Shown here: positions 54,773 through 62,986 of the stretch, piece after piece
How the letters are laid out: every line of letters begins with the position of its first letter
Position numbering within the stretch: position 1 is the stretch's first letter
Source of the DNA: Pararhizobium qamdonense
GTDB lineage: Bacteria > Pseudomonadota > Alphaproteobacteria > Rhizobiales > Rhizobiaceae
Direction: 5' to 3'
DNA: 64,000 bases
Assembly: GCF_029277445.1 (NCBI RefSeq)
Contig: NZ_CP119566.1
Location: 1,271,001-1,335,000 of the forward strand
Position numbers and translations under genes: made by a program
The notes under the pieces: model-generated
Told to the model about the DNA's origin: nothing
What the model saw: only the letters and a program-made list of their open reading frames with translations
The model's database searches: none

Positions 54773-55048
54773 CTAGTGGCGATATTGCTGGATGCGGGTC
54801 GTTCGCAGGCCGGCAAGGCCATGGTCGCTGATCGAGGACTGCCAGGACAGGAATTCTTCAACGGTCAAGGTATAGCGTTCACAGGCTTCTTCCAGGCTCA
54901 GCAGTCCGCCACGCACGGCGGCGACGACTTCTGCCTTTCTGCGGATAACCCAACGGCGCGTATTGGCCGGAGGAAGATCAGCAATCGTCAAGGGGCTGCC
55001 ATCGGGTCCGATGACATATTTCACGCGGGGTCGTATCATTTCGGTCAT
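54773..55048 (-). CDS. sciP: CtrA-antagonist SciP (DUF1153)
   Basis: 91 residues matching DUF1153/SciP from end to end: RVKYVIGPDGSPLTIADLPP, then RRWVIRRKAEVVAAVRGGLLSLEEAC with a trihelical HTH, and YTLTVEEFLSWQ. In Caulobacter SciP binds GTCGAC sites and CtrA to turn off CtrA-activated genes. A TTAA-N7-CTAA site 54 bases before the start would let CtrA control it, as known in Caulobacter. It lies 1.8 kb from ctrA. Confidence 0.9.
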   Translation of the reverse strand: MTEMIRPRVKYVIGPDGSPLTIADLPPANTRRWVIRRKAEVVAAVRGGLLSLEEACERYTLTVEEFLSWQSSISDHGLAGLRTTRIQQYRH

Positions 55049-55542
55049 TGGACTCTCTACACATACTCAAGACCATATAGGCTCAACTTACCCTGCCACA
55101 TTTAACATTTGCCTAAGCGGGTGGTAACAATTTGCTAATAATTTTAGAGACTTCCAGAGCGCTCTTCGACCAATTGCGGATCGTAAAAGCAAACGCCTGA
55201 TCCTGTTGGCTCTACTTGCCTCTGCTTCTTTAGTGCCCTCTTTCAAATATTTTGATCGAATTTCCAAAGTCCGCATAGGAGCTATGCAAATATAACTGTT
55301 CAATTTGCCTAAAATTTTTGCTAGTTGGGGCCAGTAATTGAGCATAAACAATATATTATTGCTTTCGAATGCTCGCGATACGCCACTTATTTCAAAATGC
55401 TGGTCTTTTCGCTTCGATTGTGTCCCTCAGGGCCTCTCGGGGCTTTTGTCGGTGTTTCGACTAATCGTGCTGCTGCTTGAAAAATTCCGGAGTGGGATTT
55501 GGAGAGCCGGCACCGGTGGCCGGCAGGTTGGTGATTAAAAAT
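55049..55542. promoter_or_regulatory. sciP-LuxR regulatory gap
   Basis: A 494-base AT-rich stretch with no supportable gene. TTAACATTTGCCTAA (55102-55116) is a near-consensus CtrA box 54 bases before sciP on the minus strand. The remainder has many short A/T runs but no clear hairpin. Confidence 0.4.
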
Positions 55543-56289
55543 ATGAGAGACCCTGACAAGCTGACCTTGCGAAGCGAGGCTTATGCTGATTTCCTTTCGG
55601 GCATGAACAGTTCTGCAGTCCAGACGGAGTATGAAGTGCTCCAGCTGATGCGCCAGTGCACGGTGCAATTCGGTTTCAGCCATTTCATGATCGCGCGTGT
55701 TCCCTTTGGCGAGCAGCAGCGCTTTGCCGAACGTCTCGTCTTGAGCAACTGGCCGTCGGAACTGGTGCGCAACTATGACAGTGCTGCCGTTTTCCAGGTC
55801 AGCGTGCTGATCGAGCGGCTGCGGCAGACGAAATTGCCGGTCTTTGGCGCAACACGATCTTTGCTCAGCGCTCCGGGGACGGCGGCGCGCGACACGGTCG
55901 ATGCGCTGTTTTGCGCGCAGGCGATGGGCAATACCTTTGCCGTGACGCTGCACACGACCCATGGCGAGGCCTTTGCCGCTCTTCTCAGCGGCGCGCGCGG
56001 CGAGCCGGACAGAGCCGAGACCGCCGATCTCTATCTCACATTGCTGCAACTGTTCGAGACCCTCGAGCGCACCTTCGAAGTCGGCGCGTCGGCGCGTGAC
56101 AAGCTGTCAATGCGTGAAATCGAATGTCTGCGCTGGGCAGCCGCCGGCAAGAGCAGTGACGAGATCGCCATCATCCTTGGCATTTCCGCCTATACGGTCT
56201 CCAGCTATTTCAAGACGGCGACCCGCAAGCTCGATTCCGTCAACCGCATGCAGGCGATCGCCCGCGCCATGCGCATGAAGCTGATCTGA
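55543..56289 (+). CDS. LuxR-family regulator with an autoinducer-binding-like domain
   Basis: 248 residues. The N-terminal part (SAVQTEYEVLQLMRQCTVQFGFSHFMIAR) resembles the autoinducer-binding fold without its conserved signature residues, and the C-terminal GerE HTH is complete (LSMREIECLRWAAAGKSSDEIAIILGISAYTVSSYFKTATRKL). No autoinducer synthase gene is nearby, so the signal is unknown; it may be ligand-free. The ATG at 55543 has a weak ribosome site; a GTG at 55531 is a plausible alternative. Confidence 0.8.
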   Translation: MRDPDKLTLRSEAYADFLSGMNSSAVQTEYEVLQLMRQCTVQFGFSHFMIARVPFGEQQRFAERLVLSNWPSELVRNYDSAAVFQVSVLIERLRQTKLPVFGATRSLLSAPGTAARDTVDALFCAQAMGNTFAVTLHTTHGEAFAALLSGARGEPDRAETADLYLTLLQLFETLERTFEVGASARDKLSMREIECLRWAAAGKSSDEIAIILGISAYTVSSYFKTATRKLDSVNRMQAIARAMRMKLI

Positions 56290-56442
56290 GCGGCGGCACG
56301 CCGCCGCCCTTGTTCAATTCTCTAGGACTTTCTATATAGCGGCTTGCGCGATGGCCGGTCTTTGCCGGCAATCGCATTGCTGCGGCGTTGGCCGCGTGCA
56401 GGAAACAGGGTATGGTCGCGCGAAAATGCCGAAAACCCGCCG

Positions 56443-57666
56443 ATGGACCGGAATGCCGGATTGGATGCCGTGAACAGTCTCGATTTTGATCGCAAGCCCG
56501 AAGATACACGTGTCGTCGTTGCCATGTCCGGCGGCGTTGACAGTTCCGTTGTGGCCGGCATCCTGAAACGGCAAGGCTATGACGTTCTGGGCATCACGCT
56601 GCAGCTCTACGATCACGGCGCTGCCGTCCACCGCGCCGGCTCCTGCTGTGCCGGCCAGGATATCGATGACGCCCGCCGCGTCTGCGATGTTCTGGGCATT
56701 CCGCATTATGTGCTGGATTACGAACAGCGGTTTCGCGAAACGGTGATCAATCCTTTCGCCGAGAGCTATGTGGCCGGCGAAACGCCGATCCCTTGCGTTG
56801 CCTGTAACCAGACCGTCAAATTTGCCGATCTCCTGGCAACGGCGCGCGATCTCGGCGCCGATGCGCTGGCGACCGGCCATTATATCCGCTCGAAGGCCAA
56901 TCCGCAGCCGGACGCGCCCGGCCGCCGCGCGCTGTTTCGCCCGACGGATGCGGACCGCGACCAGAGCTATTTCCTGTTTGCCACCACGCAGGAACAGATC
57001 GACTATCTGCGCTTTCCGCTTGGCAATCTCACCAAGGCGGAAACGAGGCAGCTCGCCGAGGACATGGGCCTCGTCGTCGCCAAGAAGGCCGACAGCCAGG
57101 ACATCTGTTTCGTGCCGCAGGGCAAATATGCCGATATCATCAACAAGCTGAAGCCGAACGCGTCGCTGGCGGGCGATATCGTTCATCTGGACGGCCGCGT
57201 GCTCGGCAGCCATGATGGCATTCTGCACTACACGATCGGCCAGCGCCGCGGCATCGGCGTCGCCACCGGCGAGCCACTCTACGTGGTGCATCTCGACGCC
57301 CGCTCGCGCCGCGTCATCGTCGGCCCGAAGGAAGCGCTGGAAACCCGCAGGGTTTATCTGCGCGATATCAACTGGCTGGGCGACGGCGATATTTTCGATG
57401 TGGCGGCTGATGGTTTCGCCTGTTTTGCCAAGGTCCGCTCCACCCGTCAGCCCGCACCCGCCATCCTGCGCGCCGATGCAGGCGGGATCTCGGTCGAGCT
57501 TCTCGAAGGCGAGGCGGGCGTTGCTCCTGGCCAGGCCTGCGCGCTCTATTCCGGCATCGGCGAAGACGCCCGCGTCTATGGCGGCGGCTTCATCCTGCGT
57601 TCCGAGCGGGAAGCGGCCGCCGAAGCCGCGCTGAAAGACCTGCTGCAGAGCGTGGTCGCAGCCTGA
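56443..57666 (+). CDS. mnmA: tRNA 2-thiouridylase MnmA
   Basis: 407 residues. It adds sulfur to U34 of tRNA for Lys, Glu and Gln. The PP-loop motif is [15 protein letters not shown]; the catalytic cysteines are in [12 protein letters not shown] and [10 protein letters not shown], and [11 protein letters not shown] is the conserved later motif. The ATG at 56443 was taken; a GTG at 56470 that gives NSLDFDRK is the family-like start. It is the last host protein gene before the tRNA. Confidence 0.93.
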   Translation: MDRNAGLDAVNSLDFDRKPEDTRVVVAMSGGVDSSVVAGILKRQGYDVLGITLQLYDHGAAVHRAGSCCAGQDIDDARRVCDVLGIPHYVLDYEQRFRETVINPFAESYVAGETPIPCVACNQTVKFADLLATARDLGADALATGHYIRSKANPQPDAPGRRALFRPTDADRDQSYFLFATTQEQIDYLRFPLGNLTKAETRQLAEDMGLVVAKKADSQDICFVPQGKYADIINKLKPNASLAGDIVHLDGRVLGSHDGILHYTIGQRRGIGVATGEPLYVVHLDARSRRVIVGPKEALETRRVYLRDINWLGDGDIFDVAADGFACFAKVRSTRQPAPAILRADAGGISVELLEGEAGVAPGQACALYSGIGEDARVYGGGFILRSEREAAAEAALKDLLQSVVAA

Positions 57667-57836
57667 TTATGGGCAGGGGATGGCCGATCCTGTCTGTCAT
57701 CCGCGCCTTGTCCCCCATCCGTTGAAAAACTTCCGGTTTTTTGAAACCGCTCGGCTTGACACCGGCATGAACCGCACCTTATAAGCCGCCCACTGACGGC
57801 GACGACAGCGGCCAAGCGCCCAAGTCACAGTCTGAT

Positions 57837-57913
57837 GGCGGGGTAGCTCAGGTGGTTAGAGCAGCGGAATCATAATCCGCGTGTCGGGGGTTCGAGTCCC
57901 TCTCCCGCTACCA
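57837..57913 (+). tRNA. tRNA-Met (CAT)
   Basis: 77 bases with an encoded CCA end. Acceptor GGCGGGG pairs with TCCCGCT, D-arm GCTC/GAGC, anticodon stem GCGGA/TCCGC around loop ATCATAA (anticodon CAT, 57871-57873), and T-arm GGGGG TTCGAGT CCCTC. It reads as an elongator tRNA-Met; tRNA-Ile2 with the same unmodified anticodon cannot be excluded. A serine recombinase gene ends inside it, which marks it as the attachment site. Confidence 0.95.
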
Positions 57914-59471
57914 TCAAAACAGCCGACATTTCTTCACTGACAAGGCTGGTCAGATATCCCTTTATTTCAATTCGATAATCTTCACCCGGCCGCCGAGGTG
58001 CAACGACTATTGCAGCTACGACGCGGCGGAACTCCTGGGCAAGCTCCAGCGACGGTTCAGCGCCGCGCCTGGCAAGGATATCGCCGAGGTTTTCGATGTT
58101 CTGGCGGAAGCGCTCGACCGCCTTCGGCTTTATCTCAAACACGTTCGACACCGGCGGTACCGTTTCCAGTTCTATCTTCCATTTTTCACGCTCCAGCCTC
58201 AAGCCGGGCAGTAGGGCGGCAGCGTCGTCATCTTCAATCAATCCCTTCGAAAGCTTTTCGACGATGCGCGTGATCGCGTCCTTGGTATCCTGCAGCGCCT
58301 TCTCGGCGTGAGCGCGGCCTTTACGACGATCAGCTTCGCCACGCTTCTTCTCGGCCTCGTATTCCCGCACGTAGGCGTCAATGATGGCCGTGTCGGCGAA
58401 CTGAATCCTCAAGGTGTCGATAACCTGCTTTTCAATCTTCTCGACGTAGTATCGGCCGCCGTTGTCACAGCTGCGCGATTCTTTGTGTGTGCTGCAAACC
58501 ACACGCGGGCCGCTACGGTCGGCGCCGACGATCGACAAGCCTCCCCCGCATGCCCCGCACTTCAACAGTCCGGAAAGAATGCGCTTGTTTTTCGGCAACG
58601 CCTTGGCGTTCGGCCCGGCGCGCGATCCCTTTAGCAAACCTACTGCCTGGAAAAGCGTTTCGTTGACGATTCGCAGATGTTCCGCTGCGACGGCTTCGTG
58701 TTCGGATGCGTCATTGGCGCGAGAAATCCGCCGACCAGTTGCCGGGTCTTTCACCATCCTCACCCTGTTCCAAACCAAACGGCCGGCATAAATCGGGTTC
58801 AGCAAAATGCCATGACCGCGTTTGCCGCTGCCATTAATGGTTGAGGCGTTCCACTTCACGCCGCGTGGGGGAGAAACATTTTCTTCGTTCAACATTCCGG
58901 CGATGGCGCGCGGCGAAGCGCCTCCGGCGTACAACTCAAATATTCTTCGAATCGTGTCGGCTTCCTGCTCGACGATCTCCAGTTGGCCCGGAGAGCCGAC
59001 CACCGGTTTATAGCCGTATGCCCTGCCACCGGCATGCCGCCCAGACTTCACCACCCCCACCATGCCGCGCTTAACCTTCTTCGCGCCTTCCTCACGCTGC
59101 ATCTGGCCCATGACGCCATGCATGCCGATCTGCAACGTATCCATCAGACCGCCGTTGACGCAGTTGATTTCGACGGTTCGGAATTTCAAAGTCTTGTGGA
59201 TGTGCGCAAGGTCGGCGATGTCACGGGATAGGCGGTCGGGAGCTTCCGAAATCACCACCTCGAAGCTGCCAGCTTCTGCCGCCTGCATAAGGTTGGACAG
59301 GCCGGGCCGCCCGAACATGGACGCCCCTGATCTGGCGCGATCAAAAAACTGCGCCGTCACCTCGACGCCAAGCCGCTCGGCATGCCCCATGCACAGCCTA
59401 ATCTGGTCCTCGACCGACTGATCATTCTGTAGGTCGGTCGAGTATCGAGCATAGATGACGGCACGCTTCAT
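57870..59471 (-). CDS. Serine recombinase (integrase)
   Basis: 533 residues. The resolvase domain holds the catalytic Ser (RAVIYARYSTDLQNDQSVEDQI, Ser11) and the SEAPDRLSRD arm. A recombinase domain (about 165-275), a zinc ribbon (LKCGACGGGLS with later Cys in VVCSTHKESRSC) and a coiled coil (about 365-410) follow. Serine integrases move phage DNA without a long identical core. The last 13-14 residues (VAGEGLEPPTRGL) and the stop come from the antisense of tRNA-Met. It ends a minus-strand operon whose promoter carries repressor sites. Confidence 0.95.
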   Translation of the reverse strand: MKRAVIYARYSTDLQNDQSVEDQIRLCMGHAERLGVEVTAQFFDRARSGASMFGRPGLSNLMQAAEAGSFEVVISEAPDRLSRDIADLAHIHKTLKFRTVEINCVNGGLMDTLQIGMHGVMGQMQREEGAKKVKRGMVGVVKSGRHAGGRAYGYKPVVGSPGQLEIVEQEADTIRRIFELYAGGASPRAIAGMLNEENVSPPRGVKWNASTINGSGKRGHGILLNPIYAGRLVWNRVRMVKDPATGRRISRANDASEHEAVAAEHLRIVNETLFQAVGLLKGSRAGPNAKALPKNKRILSGLLKCGACGGGLSIVGADRSGPRVVCSTHKESRSCDNGGRYYVEKIEKQVIDTLRIQFADTAIIDAYVREYEAEKKRGEADRRKGRAHAEKALQDTKDAITRIVEKLSKGLIEDDDAAALLPGLRLEREKWKIELETVPPVSNVFEIKPKAVERFRQNIENLGDILARRGAEPSLELAQEFRRVVAAIVVAPRRPGEDYRIEIKGYLTSLVSEEMSAVLMVAGEGLEPPTRGL

Positions 59472-59599
59472 TGCTTCTTGGCCTTGTCCTGGTCTTTTTT
59501 GACATCGTCATTAGCCGGGGGTGGCATTTGCAGGTCAAGCCGGGCTTGGCGACGGGCAAGCGCTTTCACGAAGGCAATCAGTGGGGAGTCGGTTTGCAT
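59468..59599 (-). CDS. 43-residue hypothetical before the recombinase
   Basis: A short gene missed by length cut-offs: starts MQTDSPLIAFVKALARRQARL and ends in a lysine/aspartate-rich tail (KKDQDKAKKQ). GGGGAGAA lies eight bases before the ATG at 59599. Its stop overlaps the recombinase start (ATGA), and its start overlaps the stop of the gene before it by one base. The tight overlaps on both sides support it being real. Function unknown. Confidence 0.65.
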   Translation of the reverse strand: MQTDSPLIAFVKALARRQARLDLQMPPPANDDVKKDQDKAKKQ

Positions 59600-59922
59600 C
59601 ACGGCTTCTCCCCGATTTCCCCACTATCCACAGGCCATGCGGCGCTTAGCGATTTGAGGAAAAGCAAGAGGTAGGGATTGCCATCGGCATCGCGATCAAG
59701 CTCCAATGTTTCCCGCATCTCACGGGTGCGCTCGGCGTGCCGGACCTTGCGGCGCACATCGGCGTCCGAACCGCAGGGGCAGCATACGAGGTCATATTCG
59801 GCCTGGGCGAAAAGCTGATAAGCTGGATCCTCAGTGTCGAGGTTCCCGTCGGTCTCGGTCGCGCGCCATGCGTCCAAGCTGGCTTGATAGTTGTCGATCG
59901 AGGATTCGAGCACTGCTCTCAT
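59599..59922 (-). CDS. Phage hypothetical protein, 107 residues
   Basis: Starts MRAVLESSIDNYQASLDAW and has a CCPCG cluster and an ARG-rich helical part (RKVRHAERTREMRETLELDRDADGNPY). I do not recognise it. It overlaps the gene before by 4 bp and the 43-residue gene by 1 bp, within the minus-strand operon. Confidence 0.7.
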   Translation of the reverse strand: MRAVLESSIDNYQASLDAWRATETDGNLDTEDPAYQLFAQAEYDLVCCPCGSDADVRRKVRHAERTREMRETLELDRDADGNPYLLLFLKSLSAAWPVDSGEIGEKP

Positions 59923-60605
59923 GACGCAAACCCTCCAATCGGGGGCCGGTCATAGTACTTTCCCATTTTCTGAGCCAACTCTGACATTTCGGAAAACGAC
60001 ATGTCTTCCTCGTAGACCTCGTGAACGAAAATCAGTCGATCGACGACTTCCTTATCGATCTTGTCGGTTGGTATCGACGCCTTGCATGCCGCCATGATCC
60101 TGCGGCGCTCAAAGAGCAGAAAGCCTACAAGCGCCTCGATGTACTGGCCGGCGGGGTTTAGCGTGTTCCGTTGCCCCTCGCATCGGGGCTGGCAGACAAT
60201 CCCTTCCATGCCGTGAATGCACATGGAGAGGGCGTCGTAGATGGCCACCCATCCCAAGCCGGACACTTCCGAAACCGACAGGTCTTCAGCAAGTCGAACC
60301 GCGTCAGCGAGGGCGCTACCATTCTTGGCCTCGATCCCGTCGAGATAGGCCATGGCACCCTTGACGAGAGGTTCAACCATTTCGGTGCTGGTGTTGTCGA
60401 TCATATCGCGGTTGGCGAGGCGAAGAGCGGCCATAGCGCCAGGGAACGTGACTGCGAGAGCCGTTGTTGACGTGATATCGGAAACAGCCTTGGAGAAGGC
60501 TGCTTGAACCGGCGTGTTCTCGTCGGCCATGGGTGTGGAATTATACACAGCCTCGGCAGTGAGAAAGTCGTCAACAAGCTCGTGAAGAGGATCAGAATAG
60601 CTCAT
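59919..60605 (-). CDS. Phage hypothetical protein, 228 residues
   Basis: A mostly helical cytoplasmic protein (LHELVDDFLTAEAVYNSTP, then SKAVSDITSTTALAVTFPGA and AEDLSVSEVSGLGWVAIYDAL) with no domain that I know. No signal peptide or membrane segment. It overlaps both neighbours by 4 bp, so it is part of the early minus-strand operon. Confidence 0.75.
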   Translation of the reverse strand: MSYSDPLHELVDDFLTAEAVYNSTPMADENTPVQAAFSKAVSDITSTTALAVTFPGAMAALRLANRDMIDNTSTEMVEPLVKGAMAYLDGIEAKNGSALADAVRLAEDLSVSEVSGLGWVAIYDALSMCIHGMEGIVCQPRCEGQRNTLNPAGQYIEALVGFLLFERRRIMAACKASIPTDKIDKEVVDRLIFVHEVYEEDMSFSEMSELAQKMGKYYDRPPIGGFAS

Positions 60606-60877
60606 TTCAACACCTCATCAAATGCGGCCTGTATCCCGCGAATGTAATCCTGCGTTTTGTAGATCGAGAAGAAGAGGTTTTCGCGCTGATCGCTCGTGAG
60701 ATGATACCGGTCCGGATAACCCATGTTGGTCAAATCTTTGCCGACGGCATCTTCAAGCAGATCGGCCAAGATCGAGGCCATCCGTCGCGCGTCGTCGATT
60801 GGAGCCTCAAATAAATCAGCAATGGTTTTTCTCGGCATAGCTTCGCCGGCCGACTGAATCGGAGTTTTCATTTTCAT
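60602..60877 (-). CDS. Phage hypothetical protein, 91 residues
   Basis: Helical: PRKTIADLFEAPIDDARRMASILADLLEDAV, then YHLTSDQRENLFFSIYKTQDYI. The TSDQRENLFFSI segment resembles small phage proteins of unknown role. It begins 40 bases after the antirepressor gene stops and ends in a 4-bp overlap with the next gene. Confidence 0.7.
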   Translation of the reverse strand: MKMKTPIQSAGEAMPRKTIADLFEAPIDDARRMASILADLLEDAVGKDLTNMGYPDRYHLTSDQRENLFFSIYKTQDYIRGIQAAFDEVLK

Positions 60878-60917
60878 TCTCCAAATTGAAAAGGGATCGG
60901 GCTATCGCGGCCCGGCG

Positions 60918-61709
60918 CTACTCGCGTTGAACTAGCTTGAAGCGGACATCAAAGTCTGGATGGGTGGCTGTCGTGGGGGTGGCTAGCTTGCACTCGCTGA
61001 CGAACCGCTTGAATAGTTTTGTCACCTCAACGATCTGGTAGACGGCGAAGCTGCTGCCCTGGGCGTTCTCATGCCCGTTCTTCACCATCGCAAACACCGG
61101 CGGGCGGTAGGGCGATGTCGTCAAAACCCGGTCGATCACCCATGCGGGCAATCCATACTGTTTGCCGATACGGGTTTTCACTTCCGATTTGGTTTCAGTG
61201 TGCTGAGGCTTGGCAGTGAGGGAGGCCGTCTGCTCGACCAGGGACACGCGCATGCCGATTGCGTCGATGGCAACCTGCTGCTCGCTCTGCCGGCGCTCGA
61301 AGTCCACGAGGGCCTGCGCATTCTGCAAAGCGATTTCTGCCATGGTCAACACCCGGTGAGGGGCGACCGCTGCTTCCTCGATCGACAGGAAGTACTTGCG
61401 GATAGCTCGGCCCTTTTCAGACCGGTCCACCATCCCGATTTCTTTGCCCATGCCGATCGTGAGGAAATACTCGACGGTGGCCTGAGAACGCGATTTTGCG
61501 TTCGCCAAATTGGGCGAGCTCAAATCTTCGAGTTTGATGAAATCGACGCCCTCGACGAAGCCGTATTTCCGGATGCGGTCCTTAATCCAGTTGGAATAGT
61601 CCTTCCGGGCGCCGAGGAACCGGTGGACCTCGCGACCGTCAACGGTCTTGACGGCTTGCCCGTGAATGGAGCGGTCCGAAATAGCCGGGAATTGATGATG
61701 AGCGTTCAT
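60918..61709 (-). CDS. AntA/AntB-type antirepressor
   Basis: 263 residues. The N-terminal domain is an AntA/AntB antirepressor: TVDGREVHRFLGARKDYSNWIKDRIRKYGFVEGVDF, with the usual RSEKGRAIRKYF later. A coiled segment (ALVDFERRQSEQQVAIDA) and a C-terminal domain follow. Such proteins bind phage repressors and release lysogeny. It overlaps the gene before by 4 bp (ATGA). The promoter of this operon is mirrored by the Cro promoter, so both early operons probably answer to the same repressor. Confidence 0.85.
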   Translation of the reverse strand: MNAHHQFPAISDRSIHGQAVKTVDGREVHRFLGARKDYSNWIKDRIRKYGFVEGVDFIKLEDLSSPNLANAKSRSQATVEYFLTIGMGKEIGMVDRSEKGRAIRKYFLSIEEAAVAPHRVLTMAEIALQNAQALVDFERRQSEQQVAIDAIGMRVSLVEQTASLTAKPQHTETKSEVKTRIGKQYGLPAWVIDRVLTTSPYRPPVFAMVKNGHENAQGSSFAVYQIVEVTKLFKRFVSECKLATPTTATHPDFDVRFKLVQRE

Positions 61710-62158
61710 CGTGTGCCCTCTCCACGCAAGTCACGCATGAAGGGACCGCCCAGATTGTGAAACGCGCGGCCCAGCTCGGAGATCGGCATTGGCGAGTGGT
61801 TTGCCATCATCTGCCCTGCTGCAATGCAGTAGGCGGTTTCGGACGGCCCACCGCCCCATTCGTCACCCGATTTCACGTATCCGTGCAGGGCTTGATCGAT
61901 AGCACCGCACATGCCCTGCGCCATCGCATGGCATGTGATCGTCGATATGCGTGTGCCATGCCGGGCGAGCCGGTTCTCTGTTTCAAACTTGTGGGACAGC
62001 TTGATCATCTTGCGTGCGGCGGTGCACGGAAGGAAGGCCTTTGCCAATTCCTCGACGTCCACCCACAAGAAATCCGGCTCGTCATGCGGCGGTGAAAAGA
62101 AAGAGACCGGCTTGCCGTTAATTTGGGCTGTGTCCAAAAACTTCGCTTGCGCGTTCAT
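61706..62158 (-). CDS. First gene of the antirepressor operon, hypothetical
   Basis: 150 residues. KFLDTAQINGKPVSFFSPPHDEPDFLWVDVEELAKAFL opens it; the rest has an ISTITCHAMAQGMCGAIDQA helix and no known motif. It starts 25 bases downstream of the phage promoter/operator and ends overlapping the antirepressor gene by 4 bp. Confidence 0.7.
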   Translation of the reverse strand: MNAQAKFLDTAQINGKPVSFFSPPHDEPDFLWVDVEELAKAFLPCTAARKMIKLSHKFETENRLARHGTRISTITCHAMAQGMCGAIDQALHGYVKSGDEWGGGPSETAYCIAAGQMMANHSPMPISELGRAFHNLGGPFMRDLRGEGTR

Positions 62159-62182
62159 GTTCGCTCCATCGGTTAAGATGGA

Positions 62183-62240
62183 GTTAACATAGCATCAAAC
62201 GCTATGTGATCGTCAACTGTAAAATAGCATTAAATGCTTA
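62183..62240 (-). promoter_or_regulatory. Left phage operator and promoter (antirepressor operon)
   Basis: On the minus strand TTGACG (62216-62211), 19 bases, then TGC-TATGTT gives a -35 and an extended -10. Between them lies operator A (CATAGC-N7-GCTATG, 62188-62206). Operator B (ATAGC-N7-GCTTA, 62224-62240) lies just upstream and overlaps the repressor stop. The consensus is ATAGC-N7-GCTAT. The 34 bases from 62183 match 27 of 34 of the promoter before the Cro gene. Confidence 0.8.
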
Positions 62241-62888
62241 GTCGCGCTCTTCATCCTCGTCATCGATCGACGGAATGTGAAAGAAAACAGACACTAAGGG
62301 GAAGAAAATTTCGGCCTTTAAATTTGTCACAGGCGGGCCGTTTGGGACGAGAATGGTGTAGTGGTCGGCCTTCGCGGTCAAATGCGGATAACCGAATACT
62401 TGGCGGTCCGCACCATTTTCATCGGTTCCAAAAACCATGCAAAAGCGATTGACAAGCTTCAGGCCATCAATGCTGTCATTCCGGGCAAAGCAGAGCAAAT
62501 CCTCGTCGTGGTAAAGTGGATAAAGGGCGTCAGTGTTGACATAGAGCCAGAGCTTGTTGAGAGCGTGAAAAGCACCGTTCCATAGTGTGAAAGTGTGTTG
62601 GTCCTCCTCGGTCCCGTACATTTCGACGATCCCGCCAGGCATGATTTCGCCCTGCACTTCTATCGTAGTGAGGCGCCGGTTCGTGGGAAGGAAGATGTCG
62701 GCGTCCACGTCCATTGCCGCGCCAAGTCGATAGCGCCACTCTTCGGTGAACGTAATTTGTCCACGCTCTAACTTGCTTATCGTGATCCAATGCACGCCGA
62801 CTTTGTCGGCGAGCTGCGATTGAGTGAGGCCTTGGCGCTTGCGCACTTCGGCGATGCGGTTCGTGGGGGCGGGCTTAATTTTTGTCAT
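62238..62888 (-). CDS. Phage repressor (XRE HTH with S24-like C terminus)
   Basis: 216 residues. The HTH is clear (IAEVRKRQGLTQSQLADKVGVHWITISKLERGQ), followed by a C-terminal domain starting VQGEIMPGGIVEMYGTEED that resembles the S24 LexA/CI fold, with LYHDEDLLCFARN in it. A clear Ala-Gly cleavage site was not seen, and the Ser/Lys pair cannot be assigned safely, so SOS self-cleavage is uncertain. It is divergent from the Cro-like gene and flanked on both sides by operators. Confidence 0.88.
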   Translation of the reverse strand: MTKIKPAPTNRIAEVRKRQGLTQSQLADKVGVHWITISKLERGQITFTEEWRYRLGAAMDVDADIFLPTNRRLTTIEVQGEIMPGGIVEMYGTEEDQHTFTLWNGAFHALNKLWLYVNTDALYPLYHDEDLLCFARNDSIDGLKLVNRFCMVFGTDENGADRQVFGYPHLTAKADHYTILVPNGPPVTNLKAEIFFPLVSVFFHIPSIDDEDEERD

Positions 62889-62920
62889 GCAGCATTTATG
62901 ACTTAGGCGAGTTAATAAGG

Positions 62921-62980
62921 ATATAACCTCGAATGCTATATTTGGCTTGACGGCAGCATAGCGCTTAATGCTATATTAAC
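62921..62980 (+). promoter_or_regulatory. Right phage operator and promoter (Cro side)
   Basis: TTGACG (62947-62952), 19 bases, then TGC-TATATT (extended -10, 62969-62977) drives the Cro-like gene. Operator D (ATAGC-N7-GCTAT, 62958-62974) lies inside this promoter, and operator C (ATAAC-N7-GCTAT, 62923-62939) is 35 bases to the left, before the repressor gene. The repressor could therefore shut the lytic promoter and regulate its own. Confidence 0.8.
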
Positions 62981-62986
62981 TGCGCC

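Noticed and set aside
55543..56289. Quorum-sensing receptor call for the LuxR-type gene
   Set aside because: The conserved acyl-homoserine-lactone contact residues are not evident and no synthase gene is near, so only a general LuxR call is supported.
57837..57913. tRNA-Ile2 instead of tRNA-Met
   Set aside because: Both have a CAT anticodon. The body resembles elongator Met; without the modification or identity comparison I kept Met and stated the doubt.
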